From contig JAFSIK010000012.1 of assembly GCA_017439805.1 (NCBI GenBank), positions 1-37,770 of the forward strand: 37,770 nt of DNA, given 5' to 3'. Below are positions 1-7,334 of this stretch, piece by piece (within the stretch, counting starts at the first letter, position 1; every line of letters starts with the position of its first letter). Under the pieces are notes generated by a model. The model was not told the origin of the DNA, did no database searches, and worked only from the letters and a program-made list of their open reading frames with translations. A program made the position numbers and the translations under genes. The stretch is from Oscillospiraceae bacterium (GTDB lineage Bacteria > Bacillota > Clostridia > Oscillospirales > Oscillospiraceae).

Positions 1-2
1 AA

Positions 3-266
3 GGTTTCCTGCGTCGAAGCCGAATTTCCCTCTGCATCTTTGGCGCTTTGACTGCCATCATCATCTACGGCGGTATTATGAACTCTGCCTCTGCACTTAT
101 GTGGGCCGGTGAGATCAACTGGAAAATCGTTATATCCTATTACGTTTCCGGGTTCCCCATGGACTGCGTCCACGCAGCCGCAACATGGCTAGTCCTGTGG
201 TTTGCCGCAGAGCCAATGCTGGAAAAGCTGGATCGTATCAAGGTGAAATACGGATTAGTGGAATAG
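3..266 (+). CDS. ECF transporter S component, C-terminal fragment
   Basis: This is the end of a membrane protein that enters the window from the left; the frame is open from base 3 with no start visible. About 87 residues remain. They show a hydrophobic helix (GALTAIIIYGG), a WAGEINW segment, and a last helix carrying GFPMDCVHAAATW followed by a charged tail EKLDRIKVKYGLVE. A Gly-Phe/Leu-Pro-x-Asp-x-x-His turn before the last helix and a short Lys/Arg tail are typical of ECF-type substrate-binding (S) subunits in Firmicutes, which capture vitamins or related small molecules for an EcfAA'T energising module. The substrate cannot be told from this fragment. The assignment rests on recalled family resemblance only. 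Confidence 0.6.
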   Translation, partial: GFLRRSRISLCIFGALTAIIIYGGIMNSASALMWAGEINWKIVISYYVSGFPMDCVHAAATWLVLWFAAEPMLEKLDRIKVKYGLVE

Positions 267-274
267 GGTAAATC

Positions 275-317
275 TTGACAAATGTTGACTACTATTTGAC
301 CAACAGCATTAAATGCT
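275..317 (+). other. Phased TTGAC direct repeats and small palindrome in an intergenic gap
   Basis: The gap between the ECF fragment and the rubrerythrin gene (267-631) holds no credible protein gene. Its left end has three TTGAC copies at 275, 285 and 296, one helical turn apart, followed by a short palindrome AGCATT-A-AATGCT at 305-317. This could be a regulator site or a promoter -35 cluster for the pseudo-tRNA downstream, but no good -10 is seen at the right distance. Confidence 0.25.
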
Positions 318-410
318 ACATTTAGTATGCGTGAAAAAGCGCCTCTAAACATGGCGTTTATCCATATTTGCAGGCTCAGTGCTTGATGAAATTTTAATTA
401 TCCCAGTCAT

Positions 411-508
411 ATGCCCGTATGTTTCCCGTGGGCAAAAACCGAACACCATGGGAGCGCACCACATTCGCATTGTGGGGGTCGGGTGTTCGAATCTCCTCGG
501 GTCCACCA
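411..508 (+). pseudogene. Degenerate tRNA-Ala(CGC)-like sequence
   Basis: The 3' two thirds read as a tRNA: anticodon stem CCACA (459-463) pairs perfectly with TGTGG (471-475) around a 7-nt loop TTCGCAT with anticodon CGC. A 5-nt variable region follows, then a T arm GGGTG-TTCGAAT-CTCCT with one mismatch, acceptor strand CGGGTCC (498-504), discriminator A and encoded CCA (506-508). U at position 70 is the alanine identity signature. At 413-419 GCCCGTA fits tRNA positions 3-9 (G3 opposite U70), but positions 1-2 are AT instead of GG and no D arm can be formed; the span is 98 nt instead of about 76. It is best read as a broken tRNA-Ala(CGC), a species that bacteria can lose because tRNA-Ala(UGC) reads GCG. 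Confidence 0.6.
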
Positions 509-510
509 AA

Positions 511-546
511 AAAACGGCAGCTTTCAAAAGAAAGCTGCCGTTTTTT
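511..546 (+). terminator. Intrinsic terminator after the tRNA-like sequence
   Basis: A 15-bp perfect stem (AAAACGGCAGCTTTC pairing with GAAAGCTGCCGTTTT) around an AAAA loop runs into six T. It starts 3 bases after the CCA end, as expected for a tRNA transcription unit reading to the right. Confidence 0.85.
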
Positions 547-594
547 CGGGTTTTGCGGGGCTGCAAAACAGCATTTAAGTATTGGGATTGCATG

Positions 595-625
595 AAAAAA
601 CACCGCCGGATGGCGGTGTTTTTTA
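595..625. terminator. Bidirectional terminator below the rubrerythrin gene
   Basis: CACCGCC (601-607) pairs with GGCGGTG (612-618), flanked by A6 on the left and T-rich sequence on the right, so it can stop transcription in both directions. It lies just downstream of the leftward rubrerythrin stop codon. Confidence 0.85.
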
Positions 626-631
626 TTGTCT

Positions 632-1774
632 TTAATAGTTTTCCTTGCGGACTTCGAAGAATGCCAGAGGATGGGCGCATACGGGGCAAACCTGGGGAGC
701 CTCGGCGCCGGTGGCAAGGTGGCCGCAGTTGCGGCACTCCCAGATCTGAATGTCGTCCTTCTTGAATACGGTGCCTTCCTTGACGTTTTTCAGCAGGGCC
801 AGGTAACGCTCCTCGTGAGCTTTTTCAACAGCGGCAACACCGCGGAACTGCTCGGCAAGGTCGTGGAAGCCTTCCTCATCGGCTTCACGGGCCATACGTG
901 CGTACATATCGGTCCATTCGGAGTTCTCGCCCTCGGCGGCGTGCAGCAGATTTTCAGCGGTATCGCCCAGTTCTCCCAGAGCCTTGAACCACAGCTTGGC
1001 GTGCTCTTTTTCATTGTCCGCAGTCTGCAGGAAGAGAGCGGCAATCTGCTCATAGCCGGCCTTTTTGGCAACGGAAGCAAAGTAAGTGTACTTATTGCGG
1101 GCCTGGGATTCGCCGGCAAATGCCTCCCACAGGTTCTTTTCGGTCTTGGTTCCGGCATAGGGGTTCTTGGCGGGCGCCTCCTCGATCTTCACAAAGACGC
1201 TGGCGGGCTGCTTGCATACGGGGCACTTGAAGTCATCGGTCATGGGGCCTTCGTGAATGTAGCCGCATACGGTGCATTTCCATTTTTCCATTTTGGTTTC
1301 CTCCGTTTTTTCGTTAAATTCAATGGTATTGAGCAATTTTTCCACAATATCCACAGGGACGCCGGGATAATTTTTTATGTACATTAAAAACTCACGGGTA
1401 TTGCTGCTCTGTGGGAGCATAAATCCTGCCTCACGGCACAGGTCTTCCGCCATAAGGCGGGAGGATTTCTCCACCGCCACGCTGAGCACATCGGGCAGCT
1501 GCGCCGCAATATTTTCGGCCTCCGCCTTGCTCTGGAGCAGGCCGCGCAGGGCCTCAACCACCTTTTCTTCCTTGGGCTGCTGCACGGGAAGTTCTTTTGG
1601 CATCATAGAAATCGCGGAAGAGGGGCAGGCTCCGGCACAGTCGCCGCAGCCGATGCATTTGTTTACATCAATAATGCTGTTTTCGGTATCGGTGGCTCCG
1701 GTAGGGCATACGTACAGGCACAGGCAGTCCTTTGTGCAAAGCCGAAGATTTCTGACCGCGTATTTTTCAGCCAT
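632..1774 (-). CDS. Ferredoxin-rubredoxin-rubrerythrin-rubredoxin fusion protein
   Basis: This 380-residue protein probably reduces hydrogen peroxide in the cytoplasm, drawing electrons through its own iron centres. Residues 8-58 are a two-cluster ferredoxin: the second motif is regular (C40, C43, C46, C50-Pro), the first is unusual (C13-x3-C17-x-C19-x3-C23-Pro). A helical linker of about 100 residues follows. Residues 165-192 are a rubredoxin-like ribbon (C167, C170, C184, C187), residues 205-330 the diiron four-helix domain with [17 protein letters not shown] and EKAHEERY motifs, and 345-370 a second ribbon (C347, C350, C363, C366). The chosen ATG has GGAGG inside the last codons of the preceding gene, so translation is probably coupled. 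M162 has its own perfect Shine-Dalgarno site, so a 219-residue rubrerythrin may also be made (see separate entry). Rubrerythrin identity is certain; physiological role is family knowledge. Confidence 0.9.
   Translation of the reverse strand: MAEKYAVRNLRLCTKDCLCLYVCPTGATDTENSIIDVNKCIGCGDCAGACPSSAISMMPKELPVQQPKEEKVVEALRGLLQSKAEAENIAAQLPDVLSVAVEKSSRLMAEDLCREAGFMLPQSSNTREFLMYIKNYPGVPVDIVEKLLNTIEFNEKTEETKMEKWKCTVCGYIHEGPMTDDFKCPVCKQPASVFVKIEEAPAKNPYAGTKTEKNLWEAFAGESQARNKYTYFASVAKKAGYEQIAALFLQTADNEKEHAKLWFKALGELGDTAENLLHAAEGENSEWTDMYARMAREADEEGFHDLAEQFRGVAAVEKAHEERYLALLKNVKEGTVFKKDDIQIWECRNCGHLATGAEAPQVCPVCAHPLAFFEVRKENY
1289..1304 (-). promoter_or_regulatory. Internal ribosome binding site and in-frame start inside the rubrerythrin fusion
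   Basis: On the minus strand GGAGG (1304-1300) sits 8 bases before an ATG (1291-1289) that begins [11 protein letters not shown], exactly where free-standing rubrerythrins of this type begin. Translation from here would yield a 219-residue rubrerythrin without the ferredoxin part. Confidence 0.6.
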
Positions 1775-1776
1775 TT

Positions 1777-2436
1777 TTACGCCCTCCTTTCCATTTTTTC
1801 AAATTTCCAGTCCGGTACCTTGCATACGGGACACAGAGCTGGGGCGGAGTTTCCCAGATACACAAAACCGCAGATGGTGCACACGAATACGCCGGTATTT
1901 TCCAGCATTTTATCTCCCTCAGCCTCATAGCGGGTCAGAAGGGACTGGAGCATCCGCGTAACTTTCTCGCTCCAGACCTGGCATCGCAGGGCTCCCCTGT
2001 CGGGTTTTTCGGACGCAACCGCATTGCCGTAGGGATATCCGACAGCAAGGTCTTTTTCAATCAGTTCCAGAAGCTTATCGGTGCCCACTTCCTTTACAGG
2101 CTCCGCCTTGCCTCTGAAAAATTCTGCCAGTTTTGTAAACGCTTCAGACTGTTCGGGCAGATACTGTTTTTCACAGCCTCTTGCAAGATTTGAGCAAATA
2201 ATGCTCATTTCCATCGGAGAAAGCTCTTTTTCAACATGAGGTTTTTCCAGCTGTCCGATTTTCGCAGCAGCAGGGTCCTTCTTTTCCTTGAACGCATCCT
2301 TGCCTGCACCGCACCATGGACATTTCCAATCTTCCGGCAGCTGTTCCCACTTTGTTCCGGGGGCAATTGCCGATTCCGGGATGCCTTTTGCCTCATCATA
2401 GGTGAAGGTGCAAACGGAACATACCATTTGCTTCAT
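1777..2436 (-). CDS. Protein with rubredoxin domains at both ends
   Basis: The 219-residue product carries a complete rubredoxin at residues 1-52 (C6, C9, C39, C42, with the IAPGTKW and [11 protein letters not shown] signatures) and a shorter rubrerythrin-type ribbon at 183-212 (C186, C189, C202, C205). The middle 110 residues are helical, with two extra cysteines (C81, C88), and are not recognised. It likely shuttles electrons to the adjacent rubrerythrin. The open frame extends further upstream, but those codons overlap the His-rich gene and look like shadow sequence; the ATG at 2436 has GGAGG 11 bases ahead and begins exactly at the rubredoxin domain. It lies 64 bases after the NifX-like gene and 2 bases before the rubrerythrin fusion. 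Rubredoxin domains are clear; the electron route is inferred from the neighbourhood. Confidence 0.88.
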   Translation of the reverse strand: MKQMVCSVCTFTYDEAKGIPESAIAPGTKWEQLPEDWKCPWCGAGKDAFKEKKDPAAAKIGQLEKPHVEKELSPMEMSIICSNLARGCEKQYLPEQSEAFTKLAEFFRGKAEPVKEVGTDKLLELIEKDLAVGYPYGNAVASEKPDRGALRCQVWSEKVTRMLQSLLTRYEAEGDKMLENTGVFVCTICGFVYLGNSAPALCPVCKVPDWKFEKMERRA

Positions 2437-2500
2437 TTTTCGCCTTACCTCCTTGCAGTATTTTTTATTTGACAGAATAATCCTTTCTGTAACCCACGAA

Positions 2501-2911
2501 TCAGTGGTGACCGGAACAATCGTGGCCGTGGCTGCCGCAGCTGTGACTGCCGCAGGAGTGCCCCTCTCCGTGGTGCTCGTGATGGTCGCACCGGACATTG
2601 GGGTTAAAATCCAGAGCGCCGGAGAGCAGAGCTTCCACCGCCTTGTCGGCATCGCCGGATACGCCGCCGTAAAGCTTGATACCGGCCGCCGCCAGAGCCA
2701 TCTGCGCTCCGCCGCCGATACCGCCGCAAATAAGAACTTCCGCTTTCATTTCACCCAGCAGTCCGGCCAGAGCACCGTGGCCGCTGCCGTTGGTATCAAC
2801 TATCTGAGAGGACAGGATTTTCCCATCCTGAACCTCGTACACCTTAAACTGCTCGGTGTGACCGAAATGCTGAAAAATTTGTCCGTTTTCATAGGTTACT
2901 GCGATTTTCAT
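2501..2911 (-). CDS. NifX/NifB-type (dinitrogenase iron-molybdenum cofactor) domain protein with His/Cys-rich tail
   Basis: The first 105 of 136 residues form the small alpha/beta domain shared by NifX, NafY, VnfX and the NifB C-terminus ([20 protein letters not shown], then [21 protein letters not shown]). In non-diazotrophs such proteins are thought to bind or carry Fe-S or metal clusters. The last 30 residues are an extreme metal-binding tail with ten His and four Cys, in repeats of the type SCGSH. No nitrogenase gene is nearby. An AAGGAG site precedes the ATG. It sits between the CoA-disulfide-reductase-like gene (36 bases upstream) and the two-rubredoxin gene, so a role in iron handling or cluster repair for that redox set is a reasonable guess. 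The domain call is firm, the function open. Confidence 0.85.
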   Translation of the reverse strand: MKIAVTYENGQIFQHFGHTEQFKVYEVQDGKILSSQIVDTNGSGHGALAGLLGEMKAEVLICGGIGGGAQMALAAAGIKLYGGVSGDADKAVEALLSGALDFNPNVRCDHHEHHGEGHSCGSHSCGSHGHDCSGHH

Positions 2912-2946
2912 AATTTTGCTCCTTTGATTACGTCATTGGTATTATT

Positions 2947-4635
2947 TTACTTATCCATTCCGCAGGGTGCCGCTCTTTCAATCAGACAGCGGTCATTTTT
3001 AACCGCGTCATAAAATCGGAACCCTCCGGCAAAATTATAGCACTTATATCCGTATCCCTCAAGTATGCGTGCGGCAATATAACTGCGCAGCCCGCTCTGG
3101 CAAATAAGGTAGACAGGTTTTCCCGGTTCCACCTCGTCAATGCGCTCCCGCAGTTCATCGACGGGAATATTCTTAAATCCGTCAATATGACCGCTGCGGT
3201 ATTCTCCAACAGTGCGGGTATCCAGCAGGGTCACGCTGCCGTCCCGGGGCAGGCTGTCAGCATCCTCAAGATGCCACTGTTTAAAGCCTTTGGAGATATT
3301 GTCGATGATAAATCCCGCCATATTCACGGGATCCTTGGCGGATGAATAGGGCGGCGCATAGGCAAGGTCAAGATCCTTAAGCCGGGTTGCTTTCATGCCT
3401 GCGCCGATGGCGGTGGCAAGCACGTCTATACGCTTGTCCACACCCTCGTAGCCAACTATCTGAGCTCCCAGAAGCCTGTAGGTTTCCTTTTCAAAAACCA
3501 CCTTCATCGTCATTACCCTGCCGCCGGGGTAATAACCTGCGTGGCTCATGGGCGAGAGAATGACGGTGTCCGCGTTGATGCCGGCCTTTTTCGCGTTGGT
3601 TTCATTTATGCCGGTGACCGCCGCGGTCATGTCGAAAACTTTTATCACGGAGCTTCCCTGGCTGCCCGAAAATCGGCTGTTGCCGCCGCAGATGTTGTCC
3701 GCGGCTATACGCCCCTGCTTGTTTGCGGGACCGGCAAGGGATATGAGAGCATTTTCACCGGTAACACTGTGCTTGACCTGCACCGCATCGCCCACGGCGT
3801 AAATATCGGGACAGGAGGTCTCCATCCGGTCGTTTACAATTATGCTGTCCCTTATGCCCAGCTTGAGCCCCGCCTGTTTTGCCAGCACGGTATCGGGGGT
3901 AACGCCAATGGCCAGAACCACCATGTCCGCGTGCAGAGAGGGTTCATCCTTAAGCAGCACGTCAACTCCGCCATTTTTTTCCTCAAACCCCTCCACCGTA
4001 TAGCCAAGGGCCAGCTTCACACCGTGTCGCCGCATTTCGGCGTGGATAAAGGAAGCCATATCCGCGTCGAAGGGATTCATAAGCTGTTTCGGACGCTGGA
4101 CTATTGTGACTTCCATACCCAGCCGGCGCAGATTTTCCGCCAGTTCAAGGCCGATGAAGCCGCCGCCTGCCAGAACGGCGGATTTGGGAAGGTGGGTTTC
4201 TATATATTCTTTAATTCGGAATGTGTCCTCCACTGTACGCAGGGTAAAAAGCCTGTCCAGTCCCACGCCGGGAAGCCGGGGCTGAGTGGGCCTGGCGCCG
4301 GGGGACAAAAGCAGTTTGTCGTAGCTCTCTTCAAATTCCAGACCTGTTTCAAGATTTTTAACGGAAACGGTTTTTCTGCCCGGGTTTACGGCGGTGACCT
4401 CATGGTGCACTCTCATATCCACTCTGAAGCGGGTATAAAAGCTGCCGGGAGTCTGGAGCGTCAGCTCATCCGGGTCGGTAATCACATCGCCGATATAGTA
4501 AGGCAGTCCGCAGTTTGCATAGGAAATATAGCCGGAGCGCTCGAACACCACTATCTCAGCCTGTTCGTCCAGTCTGCGGATTCGGGCCGCAGCGGTAGCT
4601 CCACCGGCGACACCGCCAACAATGACAACTTTCAT
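2947..4635 (-). CDS. CoA-disulfide reductase-like FAD/NAD(P)H oxidoreductase with C-terminal rhodanese domain
   Basis: This 562-residue flavoprotein has the FAD-binding Rossmann start VIVGGVAGGATAAARIRRLD, the active-site cysteine C42 in SYANCGLPYYIG, a second dinucleotide fold near residue 155 (AVLAGGGFIGLELAENL), the FAD-contact motif DIYAVGDAV, and a dimerisation domain. The last ~100 residues are a rhodanese with its catalytic cysteine C512 in CQSGLRS. Known relatives reduce CoA disulfide, CoA persulfide or polysulfide with NAD(P)H; the rhodanese fusion favours a persulfide/sulfane-sulfur substrate. The ATG at 4635 has AGGTGG 5 bases ahead; an in-frame GTG three codons earlier lacks a site. 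It appears to be the first gene of the leftward redox set ending with the rubrerythrin fusion. Confidence 0.9.
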   Translation of the reverse strand: MKVVIVGGVAGGATAAARIRRLDEQAEIVVFERSGYISYANCGLPYYIGDVITDPDELTLQTPGSFYTRFRVDMRVHHEVTAVNPGRKTVSVKNLETGLEFEESYDKLLLSPGARPTQPRLPGVGLDRLFTLRTVEDTFRIKEYIETHLPKSAVLAGGGFIGLELAENLRRLGMEVTIVQRPKQLMNPFDADMASFIHAEMRRHGVKLALGYTVEGFEEKNGGVDVLLKDEPSLHADMVVLAIGVTPDTVLAKQAGLKLGIRDSIIVNDRMETSCPDIYAVGDAVQVKHSVTGENALISLAGPANKQGRIAADNICGGNSRFSGSQGSSVIKVFDMTAAVTGINETNAKKAGINADTVILSPMSHAGYYPGGRVMTMKVVFEKETYRLLGAQIVGYEGVDKRIDVLATAIGAGMKATRLKDLDLAYAPPYSSAKDPVNMAGFIIDNISKGFKQWHLEDADSLPRDGSVTLLDTRTVGEYRSGHIDGFKNIPVDELRERIDEVEPGKPVYLICQSGLRSYIAARILEGYGYKCYNFAGGFRFYDAVKNDRCLIERAAPCGMDK

Positions 4636-4716
4636 ACGCTCCACCTTTCCTAAAAGCGGTTACTTAATATAAATATTTCGCTGCTCGTTCTCTGCACCAT
4701 AGCAGCTTACACTCTT

Positions 4717-4745
4717 ATTTTTAACCACTAAATCAAATTTGTCAA
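4717..4745 (-). promoter_or_regulatory. Possible promoter of the redox gene set
   Basis: On the minus strand a perfect -35 TTGACA (4745-4740) is followed 16-17 bases later by an A/T-rich weak -10 (TAAAAA/AAAAAT). A second TTGACT box lies about 30 bases upstream. The rest of the gap 4646-4820 is A/T-rich and holds no gene. Confidence 0.4.
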
Positions 4746-4817
4746 CATTTTACAGGCGCTTATTTTAAACAAGTCAATTTAATATCGTTCTGTTTTAAAA
4801 AAACAAACAATAAACGC

Positions 4818-4850
4818 CAAAAAAGGACACTTGCATAAGCAGGTGTCCTT
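4818..4850 (-). terminator. Terminator of the DUF3793 gene
   Basis: AAGGACAC (4823-4830) pairs with GTGTCCTT (4843-4850), extended by three further pairs. Read leftward, the hairpin is followed by six T. It lies about 70 bases past the DUF3793 stop codon. Confidence 0.8.
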
Positions 4851-4922
4851 CTCTGGTAGAGGTGAGGTGGAGTAAGGGGAAACAGAAAAAACTGACGTTA
4901 CTTTCCGTAAAAATCAAAGGGT

Positions 4923-5474
4923 TTATCCGGCAACCGCCAGGCACTCGATGGTCTTGCCTTTTTCAAACTGGCGTCTGTAAGCCTGAGTACATTTTCTGAA
5001 TCTGTCAAATTTTATGCGGGCGGCCTCCGCATCGCCGTAGACTTTCCATTCGCCTACATATTTGCAGCCGCAGGCTTTATTTTCAATGAAGCCGCTAACA
5101 TCTTCCGGCGGATAACCAAGGAAAAGGCCAATCTCGTGGGGAAACTCGCCGTTTTCACAAAGACGCCGGATTAACTGAGCCAGACATCGTTCTGCGGTTT
5201 CACAGGTATACCCTCTTTCAAGGAGCATCTGGCGTGCCTTGTCATGCTGCAGGTCTCTGGAGAGATGAGACATACGGTAGACATATATCAGCGTACGGCA
5301 GTTTTCATTTCGCAGAGGCAGTACACGCAGGCCCTTTTCGGAGAGCGTTTTATTAAGCCTGCGTACAAAGCCGAGCATATCCTCGTTGCTTTCAAATGGA
5401 CAAAGGAACAGATTGCCCGTTTTCATGCCCGCCAGTGTGGGCGAGCAGTGCTGAACTATCATTCGCTCTGACAT
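4923..5474 (-). CDS. DUF3793 family protein
   Basis: The 183-residue soluble protein matches the Firmicute DUF3793 family by its conserved stretch HEIGLFLGYPPEDVSGFI near residue 120, followed by GEWKVYGD and a final FRKCTQAYRRQFEKG region. Several cysteines (including NKACGCKY) may bind metal. The family has no established biochemical role; in gut Clostridia members are often found beside iron-uptake or flavodoxin genes, and here the promoter carries two palindromes that resemble iron/manganese-regulator sites. It is a single-gene unit with its own promoter and terminator. The start is the ATG at 5474 with AAAGGA about 10 bases upstream. Family call is good from memory; the link to metal is inference. 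Confidence 0.82.
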   Translation of the reverse strand: MSERMIVQHCSPTLAGMKTGNLFLCPFESNEDMLGFVRRLNKTLSEKGLRVLPLRNENCRTLIYVYRMSHLSRDLQHDKARQMLLERGYTCETAERCLAQLIRRLCENGEFPHEIGLFLGYPPEDVSGFIENKACGCKYVGEWKVYGDAEAARIKFDRFRKCTQAYRRQFEKGKTIECLAVAG

Positions 5475-5510
5475 GGCAATTATCCTTTCGTATTATTATG
5501 ACCGGCTGGA

Positions 5511-5526
5511 GTTAGAGTCGTCTAAC
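5511..5526. promoter_or_regulatory. Operator-like palindrome, copy 1 (gene-proximal)
   Basis: GTTAGA-GTCG-TCTAAC is a perfect inverted repeat with a 4-base spacer. It lies 37 bases upstream of the DUF3793 start codon, in the 5' leader of the transcript predicted from the promoter at 5629-5658. The arms are identical to those of copy 2. Confidence 0.65.
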
Positions 5527-5600
5527 CAATGGGTTTGAAAGATGCGTGCCCTTTTGCGCCGAATTATGGAGGGTCATTGAGCGAGCACGCCTTGTGTTAA

Positions 5601-5616
5601 GTTAGATGCCTCTAAC
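5601..5616. promoter_or_regulatory. Operator-like palindrome, copy 2 (promoter-proximal)
   Basis: GTTAGA-TGCC-TCTAAC has the same arms and spacing as copy 1, 90 bases away. It begins about 13 bases past the -10 box of the DUF3793 promoter, where a bound repressor would block initiation. The arms resemble half-sites of DtxR/MntR-type metal regulators; that assignment is by resemblance only. Confidence 0.65.
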
Positions 5617-5628
5617 TCCTGTGGTTTG

Positions 5629-5658
5629 AGTATAGCATCCCCTCCCCGCTGCTGTCAA
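5629..5658 (-). promoter_or_regulatory. Sigma-A promoter of the DUF3793 gene
   Basis: Reading leftward, TTGACA (5658-5653), an 18-base spacer and TATACT (5634-5629) make a near-consensus promoter. Transcription should start near 5622, giving a leader of about 148 bases that contains both palindromes. Confidence 0.75.
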
Positions 5659-5667
5659 TACTTTTTG

Positions 5668-5696
5668 TTTACTTTTTTTAAAATTCTTGCTATAAT
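5668..5696 (+). promoter_or_regulatory. Promoter of the HAD hydrolase gene
   Basis: TTTACT (5668-5673), 17 bases, then a TG-extended -10 TGCTATAAT (TATAAT at 5691-5696). It is divergent from the DUF3793 promoter, with the two -35 regions only 10 bases apart. Confidence 0.65.
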
Positions 5697-5766
5697 TTCC
5701 ACCTGGTCAATACATGAAATGCCGGCTGTGTTTAGGAACGCAGCGCCCCACGGAAAAGGAGTAATA

Positions 5767-6474
5767 ATGAAGATTACCACCGTTTTTTTTGACCTTGACG
5801 GCACTTTACTGCCAATGGATCAGGATGTTTTTGTAAACGATTATTTCAGAAGGCTTGCTATACAGCTCGCCCCCGAGGGGTACAAACCCGATGCGCTGTT
5901 CAAGGCCATCTGGTCCGGAACCGCCGCCATGGTAAAAAACCGCAGCGACAAACTCAACCGTGAAGTCTTCTGGGAGGCTTTTTTCTCCGTTTATCCCAAC
6001 AGGCCCCGAAGCGACATTGACCTCTGCGACAAATTCTATACCGGAGATTTTGAAAACGTGCGTCACGTCTGCGGCCATGACCCCAGAGCGGCAAAAATCG
6101 TTTATTGGCTTAAAGAAAATGGCTTCCGGGTTGTCCTTGCCACTAATCCCATTTTCCCCTCCACCGCTACGCAGGCGCGCATCCGCTGGGCCGGGCTGCA
6201 GCCGGAGGATTTCGAGCTTTATACCACCTATGATAACTCCCGCCGCTGCAAGCCGAATCCGGAGTATTATCAGGAAATTCTCGATAAAATCGGCTGCGAC
6301 GCTGAAGAGTGTCTGATGGTCGGCAACGACGCCACGGAGGATACCGCCGCAGAAAAGCTGGGCATGAAGGTTTTCCTGCTCACCGGTTGCCTTATAAACA
6401 AGGAAAACAGGGATATTTCCCCTTATCCTCACGGAGACTTTGACCGGCTGGCGGAATATTTGAAAACAATATGA
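5767..6474 (+). CDS. HAD family hydrolase (phosphatase)
   Basis: The 235-residue protein has the haloacid dehalogenase motif I near the start (FFDLDGTLL, nucleophile D9 and general acid D11), motif II in the VVLATNPIF segment, the lysine motif in SRRCKPNPEYY, and motif IV in LMVGNDATEDTAAEKLG. It is a cytoplasmic phosphatase, probably of a small phosphorylated metabolite; the cap domain (residues 18-95) does not reveal the substrate. The open frame extends upstream to 5626, but the ATG at 5767 follows AAAAGGAG and starts at the usual position before motif I. It is monocistronic, followed at once by a terminator. Confidence 0.88.
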   Translation: MKITTVFFDLDGTLLPMDQDVFVNDYFRRLAIQLAPEGYKPDALFKAIWSGTAAMVKNRSDKLNREVFWEAFFSVYPNRPRSDIDLCDKFYTGDFENVRHVCGHDPRAAKIVYWLKENGFRVVLATNPIFPSTATQARIRWAGLQPEDFELYTTYDNSRRCKPNPEYYQEILDKIGCDAEECLMVGNDATEDTAAEKLGMKVFLLTGCLINKENRDISPYPHGDFDRLAEYLKTI

Positions 6475-6501
6475 AAAAGACCCCCGATGGGGGTCTTTTT
6501 T
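6474..6501. terminator. Bidirectional terminator between the HAD and TPM genes
   Basis: GACCCCC pairs with GGGGGTC around GAT (6479-6495), with A5 before and T6 after. It serves two convergent genes whose stop codons are 30 bases apart. Confidence 0.88.
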
Positions 6502-6503
6502 AT

Positions 6504-7322
6504 TTAAAATCTTCCGCTTTTGCCGGAAAAGCCTCCCCCTGCGCCAAAGCTGCGGCCTCCGCCGCCTCCGCCGGAGCCGGAGTTTATCTGCTGCACATGG
6601 CGGGTGGAGTGGGTGAAAATGTCCTGTCTTACGCGGATATCCACGCCGTTCTGGATTACATATCCCCCGGCCTCATTTCTGGCCCGGGCAGTGTTCATTC
6701 TGCGCTTTATCACAAGACAGAATATCAGCGCCGCCGCCAGAGGAATGATTATAACCGCCGCCACAGCGCCCGCTCCGGGACCCGGGTCATAGACGGTGTA
6801 ATCGTAATAAGTGTCGTTGTAGTTGTATTCGTAATCCGGTGAAGGTGCTGCCGCAGGGCCGCTTACAAGATACTCCCGGCAGGTTATGATGTAATCAGAA
6901 AAGCCGGAATACCAGTCATCGGAAGCGAAATCATCAAGAAAAGTTTCGCTGACCGCGTCAAGAACATAGTGAGGAAAGACGCTGTTTGCGTACTGGCCAA
7001 AAGTCAAAAGCGCGTATTCTCTTTCTGACATGGAAAGATACAGTAGCACGCCATCCTTTGTTTCCCCGTAGCCAAGGTCATACTGCACGTAAAGCTCCCT
7101 GGCATATTCGTAGACGTCGCCGGAGGTTTTGTGGTTTGTGATGATATAGATACCGCAGGCGTCCTCGTTTTCCTGCTGCAAGGCCATATACGCAAGGTCC
7201 GTCACCTGGGTTTCATCCAGAATTCCAGCCATATCGTACACGGTTTCCGCCGCCATGGCAGGCACGGTCACGGTAAGCATCACAACAACCGCAAGAAGGG
7301 CAGTAAAAAGTTTCTTTTTCAT
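6504..7322 (-). CDS. ydjH: TPM-domain membrane protein, YdjH-like
   Basis: The 272-residue protein has a signal peptide (MKKKLFTALL to AMAA), an extracytoplasmic TPM domain (residues ~27-150, VYDMAGILDE start and a GVLLYLSMSEREYAL core), a Tyr-rich linker, one transmembrane helix (~183-205) and a Gly-rich cytoplasmic tail ending SGGGGGGRSFGAGGGFSG. This layout is that of Bacillus subtilis YdjH, which with YdjG recruits the stress protein PspA to the membrane. It is the last gene of a three-gene leftward operon with YdjG-like and YdjI-like genes and sits 12 bases after the YdjG-like gene. No pspA is present. TPM call is firm; orthology to YdjH rests on layout and gene order. Confidence 0.82.
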   Translation of the reverse strand: MKKKLFTALLAVVVMLTVTVPAMAAETVYDMAGILDETQVTDLAYMALQQENEDACGIYIITNHKTSGDVYEYARELYVQYDLGYGETKDGVLLYLSMSEREYALLTFGQYANSVFPHYVLDAVSETFLDDFASDDWYSGFSDYIITCREYLVSGPAAAPSPDYEYNYNDTYYDYTVYDPGPGAGAVAAVIIIPLAAALIFCLVIKRRMNTARARNEAGGYVIQNGVDIRVRQDIFTHSTRHVQQINSGSGGGGGGRSFGAGGGFSGKSGRF

Positions 7323-7334
7323 ATTCAGCCCTCC

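Noticed and set aside
411..508. A functional tRNA-Ala(CGC) gene
   Set aside because: No D arm can form, the first two acceptor pairs are lost, the T stem has a mismatch and the length is about 20 bases too long.
2437..2652. 72-codon upstream extension of the two-rubredoxin gene
   Set aside because: It overlaps the His/Cys-tail codons of the NifX-like gene out of frame, its translation is low-complexity, and a good ribosome site exists at the internal ATG.
2501..2911. Nitrogenase-related gene implying nitrogen fixation
   Set aside because: Only the small NifX/NifB-type domain is present; no nifHDK or radical SAM NifB part is seen, and such domains are widespread in non-fixing anaerobes.
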